A stretch of 64,000 nt of DNA, from assembly GCA_036186865.1 (NCBI GenBank), contig AP025042.1:18518561-18582560 (forward strand). Reading direction: 5' to 3'. A program made the position numbers and the translations under genes. Positions 9,446-18,513 of the stretch are shown here, one piece after another. Origin of the DNA: Eustoma russellianum. Lineage: Eukaryota > Streptophyta > Magnoliopsida > Gentianales > Gentianaceae. Each line of letters begins with the position of its first letter. Position 1 is the stretch's first letter. Below the pieces are notes generated by a model. That model worked only from the letters and a program-made list of their open reading frames with translations, did not search any database and was not told where the DNA came from.

Positions 9446-12400
9446 TGTAGGATCTGCAAGACACCACTAGAAGGGGGGGTTGAATAGATGGTGCGGAAAG
9501 TGTGCTTTTTAAAATTTCTTTAAACTTGATCAATTCAAGTTCTGAAAACAGATTCTGTTTTCAGGACCTGTTTTAAAACGTTTTTAAAACCAGGTTAGAG
9601 GTCTCCAAAAATTATGAAATTTTGAGAGAACTTAGCCTCAGATGTTTTGAGGGTCCCCTAAAAATTTCAAATCAAAATTCAACATTTAACCCCTTCAAAA
9701 ACCGTTGGCACTCAGATTGTGCAAATCTGCCAGAACCGGTAGATGGTTTTAAAAAATTAATTCCTATTTGTGTGGATGTCCAAATGATATGAAAATTTGA
9801 CCAATAACTCTTCACACACTATATTTAAATGGGTTGAAACAGTTTTTGAAAATTCTTTTGGGAAGTAGGTCAAATACACCCAAAGTCTCAACCTTTGCAA
9901 GTCTGAAAATCAGACTGCACTAGTCTCAGAACTTTTGATGTTTGAATGACTTATACTTGTCCAAAAGGGTTGAAACTTATGCAAAATTAACCCTAGAACG
10001 TTTATGTATGTTTCTGGAAATTTTTATAATTTTTGGAAAACGTTTACTATTTTTACAAACGTGAACAATATGAGTAAACAGTGCAGAAACTGAAAATCAG
10101 TGCTGAAAGTAAATGACACCAAGAATTTTATACTGGTTCGGTTATCAACAACCTACTCCAGTCTTCAAGGAACACCTTCCTTGGTTCACACTAATCACAC
10201 AACTCAAAAACACCTTACCACAGAGTTGATGGAGTTACACACCAACTCCAACCCTTTACAAACCTTGTACGTGAATACAATTTGCACGAACACCACCACC
10301 TCGCTAGAATGAAGATTGATCACACCTTGATCAATCTTGTACAAAGATATATGAATGGTGGTTTCTATGAAGCCTATTCAAGATTGAAAGAATATGAATA
10401 CAATAGGCTTACAAGAAGAAAGAAAGAAAGAGAGAATGTAGAAGAAGAACTAGGCTTTTTGATCTCTTTTGAATGCAATGCTTGTTCTTGTTTTTGTTTG
10501 CTCTCCTCTTCCTTCTTTTAATTGTGGCAGCCGTCCCCCTAGGGCTTTCTCCCCTCTTGAAAATTGTCTTTTAAGTCCTTGAGAGAGTGTAAGACATCAT
10601 GGTGACAATGCTTTGCTTACTTGGCATCATTCTATTGGATCATCATTTAGTCGTTGCTTACTTGGCACCTCCTTATTGGCTCAATGTTGTCATCAAGATG
10701 ACATGGAAAAAATCTGAGATTAACACTTTAAACATGTGCCAATATCAATCATAAAATTATTTCCATAATGCATAAGATTGTCACATAAATTGCAAGACAA
10801 AAAAATCTCACAAAATTCTCCTAGAATTCGCCCATTAAGTGACATTGCCATGCTGAATTTTCAGCATGTGCATCATCCAATTTTATTCAAAATAATGCCA
10901 AATTTGATTTGATTTTTCTTTAAAAAATGAATCACCAACTTATGGTAATTGTTCCTATCACATGAGAAATGGATATAGATACTTTTAAGACCATACATTC
11001 GGCCACACCATGTCTTCACACATGCTGAAAAATTTCAGCATGTGTGATATGTAAAATATCACACTTTTATTAATTTAAATAATATTCAAATCACTTCCAT
11101 AATTCCTTCACTTAATCCTTTAATGAAAATTGACAAAATATGTTATCTTGGTGACCAAAAATTCGGCCAAGGCAAGTGTAGTATGCTGAGATTTTTAGCA
11201 TGTGACATAAGAGAGGTATATGTTGAATACTTACCTTTTGTAGCTTCTCTCTTTGATTCATCAACATTGTATGATTGATTCTTGACCAATCAACATGCCA
11301 ACAAGGCTCCACATTTGATCCAACTCAGCTGTATAGGCGTTTATGAAAGTGTATATACATGTGCTGAAATTTATTTTTGCTAACTTTGTAAAATAGTGCA
11401 CATTTAATAATACACACATGTTATATTCCAATCAGCCCTTAATTTAATTTTCTAGAACACTTTAAGATGTATATTATATGTAAAAAGTGTCTAGATACGT
11501 GCCACATCATGTTCAAGAAAAACGTTCCATGTCAAGTGCGTAGAAAACCGAATTTTCGATATTTATCGATTACCCGATTTTTCTCTAATTTAAATTCCAA
11601 CTTTTGCACATGCTATATATATTATGTTATACATAATATATATAATATATACTTTAATTTTCAGCACTTGGCTGATTTAAAGTGGTACCATAAACATGTG
11701 ACAAAAATAAAATTGGAATCTTCACATTTTGGCCTAAATGTGGGGTGATTTGTGTGTGCCAACATGGAAAGTATTTTTGGCTAATCACACCATGTGTATC
11801 ACGAAATTTTCATCCATTTTTGATGTATATGGGCTGGCCATTTATTTATGGCAAGTACGTGACATATTGGCGAAGTTTCGGTATTCGCCCGATACGACAA
11901 ATTTCGGTTTAGAACCTTTTATCGTGTCGTATTTAATTTGTCATCACCATATCTTATATCATATGATATAAGACCTGAATATACTCATAAATATGAGTTA
12001 AGTATAGTGGTGTGACGTTAACGTACGTACGTAAGATATATAACGTGTCGGTAGTACGTTGGAATACATGTGTATGTGCCTTTTATAAAAAAATCTGAAA
12101 ATATAGTATATATATGTATAAGTGGCGTGTGGGATTAAATGTGGGGAGGAGGAGAAGACTTTCCTTCAATAGCCTTGTTGCCTTTGTGCCTTTTCCAAAT
12201 GCATCTTCCTTTAATGGACTACTTAGTTTATTAAACTAAGTACTTCACTTAATGAACTACTTTAGTTCATTAATTGTGGCACCTGAAAATAGTATAAACT
12301 CAACAAATGTTCGCCATATGATGTAAGCTTTAATGCTTCATGGCTCGTTAGTATGGCAACATAATATATAAGCTAAATAAGGCAAGTAATGGCAAGTTAT

Positions 12401-12501
12401 CATGCACACATGTTCACTTATGCACGTTTATATCTTATGCTCGTTTTTGTGCACATTTAAATTATGCATTTGAAAATCACTCAAACCCCTTTTTCTCTAC
12501 A
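9446..12501 (-). repeat. Gag-only element 1, 3' LTR (sense minus)
   Basis: On the plus strand it begins TGTAGGATCTGC and ends TTCTCTACA. 3056 bp, same length as 14743-17798. It contains no supported gene; open frames of 66-93 codons recur identically in the other LTR only because the LTRs are copies. Confidence 0.93.
10849..11201. repeat. Three-hairpin array in the LTR (CATGCTGAA...TTCAGCATG)
   Basis: Near-perfect palindromes at 10849-10868, 11018-11045 and 11183-11201 share the arm ATGCTGA / TCAGCAT. The same set occurs in the partner LTR (first at 16146-16165) and, with substitutions, in the divergent LTR copies at 41550-41900, 43250-43610 and 48800-48960. Confidence 0.7.
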
Positions 12502-12690
12502 ATCTCCCCCTTTTGATGATTTTCAAAATAACTTATGCACATGATTTAAATCCTATCGCTCCCCCTTCAATTATGCATAGATTCAAAATTCGAAATTTAA
12601 ATTTCGAGTCCGCTCCCCCTTGATTTATGCAATCAGTATCTCTCTCCCCCTTAAATCTCCCCCTTAAATCATGCTTTCTCTCCCCCTTTA
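12502..12690 (-). other. Polypurine tract and cluster of PPT-like motifs
   Basis: On the minus strand AATCATCAAAAGGGGGAGAT (12502-12521) abuts the 3' LTR and is the likely PPT. Five more AAGGGGGAG-type tracts (plus-strand CTCCCCCTT) occur within the next 170 bases. The cluster recurs in copies 2 and 3. Confidence 0.75.
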
Positions 12691-12902
12691 TTTTGGAAAG
12701 CAAATCAAAAGATGCCTGTAAAGATGAAGAAAAGAAAATCATGCAGTTCATATTTGTGCGTTTGTAAGGGTTGTTTATTCAACCCTTTGAAAATGTCCCT
12801 TTTTGGTACCCAGATTTGGGTGACCTTTCTAGGTCTTCCAAAAGGTGAGAAAGATGATGAAAACGCAACATAATAAACTTTTGGTGCGACAGTATCTGGC
12901 CT

Positions 12903-14688
12903 TTAGCCAATGACTCCTTTATACACATTATATGTAGAACGCTTTGGATATGTCCTTGTGTTTGTATGCATGGCGCGTGGATGGATTGAATGCCGTGTAT
13001 GCATCACTCTTTTCTTTTCATATCTATATGGTACAACATTGTGTTTCACATNNNNNNNNNNGTTTCACATGATATGATGAAGAGGTGGGGCGTGATGAGG
13101 GAATATGCAATTTTCGCGTCATTTTAGACGCCACTTGAGGCTTTGGGGAGTCTACTTTCTTAGACATAACAAACTTTGTTGGTTTGGTTGATACTTCATT
13201 TGTATCAACGTATCCCAACCCCGTTTTATCACTGTCATGCTTTTGTGATGATATAATGCGATGCAGCATGTTGGATCCTGTATCAAACTGTTTCACCTTT
13301 TTCTCTACATCGGCATTCCTTGATTTTAATTTTGAAATCTCGGATTTCAATTCAACGTTCTCATATGTCAATGATGAAATTTCAGATTTTAATGCATTGA
13401 TGATACATGATGACTCTTCTTTAGAATTGTTTAATTGAGCAACAAGATTTTCGTTAGAAGATTCTAACAATTTCTTGTCTTCAATTAATCGTTTCTTTTC
13501 TTTTGCAAGAGTCTTTGAAAATTTATGCAATTCTAAATATTGACTAAATAAATCATCATATGAACATTCAGAATCGGAATCAGAGTCGGAAGTTACCTCA
13601 TTTGATGCTTTAGATGTAAAGCATGCTTGTGCCTTGTGTTCTTCCGTATCATCAGTCTCAGAATCCGATGTGTCACTCCAAGTGGAGGCTTTGAATGCTC
13701 TTCTCCTTTGCTTAGGTTCTGAGACGAGTCTATTCTTGTTCCAATCCTTGTCAGGGTATTTGTTTATTTGTTTTTCTTTATTAGGGCAGTCATATGATAG
13801 ATGTCCGAGTTTGCCGCATTCATAGCACTTTATTTCTTTATTTTTATTTTTATGATCCTTAGATGAGGTGGACTTATGTTTAATCGATTTTCTCAATATT
13901 TTTCTTAATCTCTTAGCCATTGTGATTAAGTCCTCGTCATCGGAATCTGTATCACTATCATCTATGACGTATTCATTTGATTTAAATGCTATAGCCCTAT
14001 CATTATTAGAAATAGACTCAGAATGTCTTAAAGCAAGTTTGTTTTCATATACCTTAAGTGATCCGATTAGTTCTTCCATTTTAATTGATTTGGTCTCTTT
14101 GCTTTCTTCTATGGCCGTTACTTTAGGGTCCCATTCAGAAGGAAGGCTTCGTAGAACTTTCTGCACCTTTTCCTGCGTAGTAAAAGCCTTACCAAGAGAC
14201 TCAAGAGAGTTGTAGATGTTAGTCAAACGAAGATCCATATCTACAATAGACTCATTGGGCAATAATTTAAAAGACTCAAGTGTGGACATGAGCATGTTAA
14301 TTTTGGACTCCTTTACTTGGCTAGTCCCTTCATGTTTCATTTCAAGAATATGCCACATCTCTTGAGCACTAGAACAATTTGACACGTAACTAGCCTCACT
14401 TTTACTTAGGCCATTTAATAATAGTTGCATGGCTTTAGCATTCATGCTAAGTTTCTTTTTATCATCACTTGTATATTCTTGTCTAGTTTTAATGACTTCT
14501 AATGTGACTCCGTCTACAGTGGACAACTTAGATGGAACAAAAGGACCATCTTCTATAATGGACCAAAGATCAATATCTATTGCCATAAAGAAGAGTTTCA
14601 TTCTTACCTTCCATTGAATGAAAGACTCACCGTCAAAAAGAGGAGGCCTTATGGTTGACATTCCTTCTTGCACGGTTGTGGTTGCCAT
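12903..14688 (-). CDS. Gag polyprotein of SIRE-like element (assembly gap inside)
   Basis: Nucleocapsid/capsid protein that would form the retrotransposon particle. Start: the ATG at 14688, about 40 bases after the PBS. The N-terminal half is a UBN2-like gag domain (FIQWKVRMKLFF, EMWHILEMKHEGTSQVKESK, LRSLPSEWDPKVTAI). A CX2CX4HX4C zinc knuckle (CYECGKLGHLSYDC) lies near residue 290, acidic Ser-rich stretches flank it, and the C-terminal part (about residues 390-480) is a strongly heptad-like coiled coil. The run of ten N at 13052-13061 sits near the C-terminus. The 9-base repeat flanking it suggests a false gap; allowing for that, the frame continues to a TAA at 12903-12905 and the extra tail aligns with the tail of copy 2. 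No pol follows. Confidence 0.85.
13052..13061. other. Assembly gap (10 N)
   Basis: Ten N flanked on both sides by GTTTCACAT, suggesting two contigs that overlap by nine bases and not missing sequence. Confidence 0.95.
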
Positions 14689-14728
14689 CTCACTGAATCG
14701 CTGGATTCTTTGAAGTGAGTGTTCCTGC

Positions 14729-14740
14729 GCTCTGATACCA
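14729..14740 (-). other. Primer-binding site, gag-only element 1
   Basis: The minus strand reads TGGTATCAGAGC two bases inside the LTR end, complementary to initiator tRNA-Met. Confidence 0.9.
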
Positions 14741-14742
14741 CT

Positions 14743-17700
14743 TGTAGGATCTGCAAGGCACCACTAGAAGGGGGGGTTGAATAGATGGTGCGGAAAGTGT
14801 GCTTTTTAAAATTTCTTTAAACTTGATCAATTCAAGTTCTGAAAACAGATTCTGTTTTCAGGACCTGTTTTAAAACGTTTTTAAAACCAGGTTAGAGGTC
14901 TCCAAAAATTATGAAATTTTGAGAGAACTTAGCCTCAGATGTTGTGAGGGTCCCCTAAAAATTTCAAATCAAAATTCAACCTTTAACCCCTTCAAAAACC
15001 GTTGGCACTCAGATTGTGCAAATCTGCCAGAACCGGTAGATGGTTTTGAAAAATTAATTCCTATTTGTGTGGATGTCCAAATGATCTGAAAATTTGACCA
15101 ATAACTCTTCACACACTATATTTAAATGGGTTGAAACAGTTTTTGAAAATTCTTTTGGGAAGTAGGTCAAATACACCCAAAGTCTCAACCTTTGCAAGTC
15201 TGAAAATCAGACTGCACTAGTCTCAGAACTTTTGATGTTTGAATGACTTATACTTGTCCAAAAGGGTTGCAACTTGTGCCAAATTAACCCTAGAACGTTT
15301 ATGTATGTTTCTGGAAATTTTTATAATTTTTGAAAAACGTTTACTATTTTTACAAACGTGAACAATATGAGTAAACAGTGCAGAAACTGAAAATCAGTGC
15401 TGAAAGTAAATGACACCAAGAATTTTATACTGGTTCGGTTATCAACAACCTACTCCAGTCTTCAAGGAACACCTTCCTTGGTTCACACTAATCACACAAC
15501 TCAAAAACACCTTACCACAGGGTTGATGTAGTTACACACCAACTCCAACCCTTTACAAACCTTGTACGTGAATACAATTTGCACGAACACCACCACCTCG
15601 CTAGAATGAAGATTGATCACACCTTGATCAATCTTGTACAAAGATATATGAATGGTGGTTTCTATGAAGCCTATTCAAGATTGAAAGAATATGAATACAA
15701 TAGGCTTACAAGAAGAAAGAAAGAAAGAGAGAATGTAGAAGAAGAACTAGGCTTTTTGATCTCTTTTGAATGCAATGCTTGTTCTTGTTTTTGTTTGCTC
15801 TCCTCTTCCTTCTTTTAATTGTGGCAGCCGTCCCCCTAGGGCTTTCTCCCCTCTTGAAAATTGTCTTTTAAGTCCTTGAGAGAGTGTAAGACATCATGGT
15901 GACAATGCTTTGCTTACTTGGCATCATTCTATTGGATCATCATTTAGTCGTTGCTTACTTGGCACCTCCTTATTGGCTCAATGTTGTCATCAAGATGACA
16001 TGGAAAAAATCTGAGATTAACACTTTAAACATGTGCCAATATCAATCATAAAATTATTTCCATAATGCATAAGATTGTCACATAAATTGCAAGACAAAAA
16101 AATCTCACAAAATTCTCCTAGAATTCGCCCATTAAGTGACATTGCCATGCTGAATTTTCAGCATGTGCATCATCCAATTTTATTCAAAATAATGCCAAAT
16201 TTGATTTGATTTTTCTTTAAAAAATGAATCACCAACTTATGGTAATTGTTCCTATCACATGAGAAATGGATATAGACACTTTTAAGACCATACATTCGGC
16301 CACACCATGTCTTCACACATGCTGAAAAATTTCAGCATGTGTGATATGTAAAATATCACACTTTTATTAATTTAAATAATATTCAAATCACTTCCATAAT
16401 TCCTTCACTTAATCCTTTAATGAAAATTGACAAAATATGTTATCTTGGTGACCAAAAATTCGGCCAAGGCAAGTGTAGTATGCTGAGATTTTTAGCATGT
16501 GACATAAGAGAGGTATATGTTGAATACTTACCTTTTGTAGCTTCTCTCTTTGATTCATCAACATTGTATGATTGATTCTTGACCAATCAACATGCCAACA
16601 AGGCTCCACATTTGATCCAACTCAGCTGTATAGGCGTTTATGAAAGTGTATATACATGTGCTGAAATTTATTTTTGCTAACTTTGTAAAATAGTGCACAT
16701 TTAATAATACACACATGTTATATTCCAATCAGCCCTTAATTTAATTTTCTAGAACACTTTAAGATGTATATTATATGTAAAAAGTGTCTAGATACGTGCC
16801 ACATCATGTTCAAGAAAAACGTTCCATGTCAAGTGCGTAGAAAACCGAATTTTCGATATTTATCGATTACCCGATTTTTCTCTAATTTAAATTCCAACTT
16901 TTGCACATGCTATATATATTATGTTATACATAATATATATAATATATACTTTAATTTTCAGCACTTGGCTGATTTAAAGTGGTACCATAAACATGTGACA
17001 AAAATAAAATTGGAATCTTCACATTTTGGCCTAAATGTGGGGTGATTTGTGTGTGCCAACATGGAAAGTATTTTTGGCTAATCACACCATGTGTATCACG
17101 AAATTTTCATCCATTTTTGATGTATATGGGCTGGCCATTTATTTATGGCAAGTACGTGACATATTGGCGAAGTTTCGGTATTCGCCCGATACGACAAATT
17201 TCGGTTTAGAACCTTTTATCGTGTCGTATTTAATTTGTCATCACCATATCTTATATCATATGATATAAGACCTGAATATACTCATAAATATGAGTTAAGT
17301 ATAGTGGTGTGACGTTAACGTACGTACGTAAGATATATAACGTGTCGGTAGTACGTTGGAATACATGTGTATGTGCCTTTTATAAAAAAATCTGAAAATA
17401 TAGTATATATATGTATAAGTGGCGTGTGGGATTAAATGTAGGGAGGAGGAGAAGACTTTCCTTCCATAGCCTTGTTGCCTTTGTGCCTTTTCCAAATGCA
17501 TCTTCCTTTAATGGACTACTTAGTTTATTAAACTAAGTACTTCACTTAATGAACTACTTTAGTTCATTAATTGTGGCACCTGAAAATAGTATAAACTCAA
17601 CAAATGTTCGCCATATGATGTAAGCTTTAATGCTTCATGGCTCGTTAGTATGGCAACATAATATATAAGCTAAATAAGGCAAGTAATGGCAAGTTATCAT

Positions 17701-17798
17701 GCACACATGTTCACTTATGCACGTTTATATCTTATGCTTGTTTTTGTGCACATTTAAATTATGCATTTGAAAATCACTCAAACCCCTTTTTCTCTACA
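14743..17798 (-). repeat. Gag-only element 1, 5' LTR (sense minus)
   Basis: 3056 bp copy of 9446-12501, starting TGTAGGATCTGC and ending TCTCTACA on the plus strand, followed by TSD GATGA. It contains the same three hairpins. Confidence 0.93.
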
Positions 17799-17803
17799 GA
17801 TGA
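17799..17803. repeat. 5-bp TSD, right (gag-only element 1)
   Basis: GATGA, identical to 9441-9445. Confidence 0.9.
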
Positions 17804-18046
17804 AACTGGGGTTCGAGTCCTCTGGACTAAAACTGTGGAACACGGTTTAGGATTACCTAGAAAATTTGATTTGGGTGTGAAAGTGTGGTGTGAAAGTGAT
17901 GATTCGTAGTTTTACAAAACGGTTTAGGATTACGTAGCAAATTTGATTTGGGTGTGAAAGTGTGGCGTGGAAGTGTTAAAATACGTAGTTTTACAACTAT
18001 ATCTGAGACAAAAGGAGCTTCAAAGTCCTGATATTTCACTTTTGCA
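17804..18046. other. MULE internal segment, right, with a 77-bp direct repeat
   Basis: Two adjacent copies (17843-17919 and 17920-17998) of a unit starting CGGTTTAGGATTAC and ending GTAGTTTTACAA, differing at several bases. No gene recognised; a minus-strand open frame spanning this and the TIR is not convincing. Confidence 0.65.
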
Positions 18047-18390
18047 CTTGGAAGGCTATGCTGGGAGAAGAAGATGAAGTGATTGGAATGGTGGGAGGAG
18101 GGACTAACGAGAATGGGTGGGAGAAGAAGATGAAGAAGAAAGAAGTTAATGGGTAGAAGAAGAAGATGAACAGTGATTTTGACTCCATGTGGCATTTTTG
18201 ACTCCACGTGGCGATGGTTGGCGACACATGGCATGGGCAATTGCCATGTCACTTATTTCCGGCGAAAATCTTCCAAAAATGGCATTGTCCAAATCAGTCC
18301 AATAGTACAGGAAGTTAAAGGTGTGATATCAAAACTCAGAGGGGCAAAACATTAATTACGCATACTACAAGGGCAAAAGGTGATTAACCC
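18047..18390 (-). repeat. MULE right terminal inverted repeat
   Basis: Reverse complement of 2667-3011; its outer end reads ...GGTGATTAACCC and is followed by the 9-bp TSD. Confidence 0.9.
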
Positions 18391-18399
18391 TATTTATTA
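18391..18399. repeat. 9-bp target-site duplication, right (MULE)
   Basis: TATTTATTA, identical to 2658-2666. Confidence 0.93.
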
Positions 18400-18513
18400 A
18401 AACCTGGTACCAGTATGAAAAAGTTGAACAATTCCAAACGCTTTACAGGGTTCAAGATAGATTGGAAGCAGCATACTTTTGTTTACCGAAGAAGCATGAA
18501 TAGCGCACAGTTG

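Larger units (their letters stand above)
9446..17798 (-). mobile_element. SIRE-like gag-only LTR retrotransposon (TR-GAG type), copy 1
   Basis: 8353 bp, sense strand minus. Two LTRs of exactly 3056 bp flank a 2.24-kb internal region with PBS, a single gag gene and PPT, bounded by the 5-bp TSD GATGA. No protease, integrase or RT is present, so it is non-autonomous; elements of this plan are known as TR-GAG. The gag type, the AATCATCAAAAGGGGGAGAT tract and the TATACTGGTTCGGT block in the LTR point to the SIRE/Maximus copia lineage (inference). By eye the LTRs differ at about fifteen positions (0.5%), so insertion is recent. Confidence 0.93.
2667..18390. mobile_element. Non-autonomous Mutator-like element (MULE) with two nested retrotransposons
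   Basis: Long inverted terminal repeats (2667-3011 and 18047-18390, about 345 bp, roughly 90% alike by eye) are bounded by a perfect 9-bp TSD, TATTTATTA. Subtracting the copia element (3640-9301), the gag-only element (9446-17798) and one copy of each of their 5-bp TSDs leaves an original element of about 1.7 kb. Its own interior (3012-3639, 9307-9445, 17804-18046) shows no transposase, so it would have needed a transposase in trans. It inserted about 115 bp upstream of the start codon of the SDR gene. The long TIRs and 9-bp TSD are decisive for the superfamily; the family is not named. Confidence 0.9.

Noticed and set aside
10282..11971. Several 66-93-codon open frames in the LTR, each repeated identically at 15579-17268
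   Set aside because: They fall inside the two LTR copies, lack protein motifs and are conserved only because the LTRs are young duplicates.
13184..14617. Plus-strand frames of up to 115 codons between 13184 and 14617
   Set aside because: They are antisense to the gag gene of the minus-strand element.
17857..18252. 131-codon minus-strand frame
   Set aside because: It runs through the MULE terminal repeat and a 77-bp direct repeat; the CT-rich composition (Phe/Leu/Ser/His) explains the open frame.
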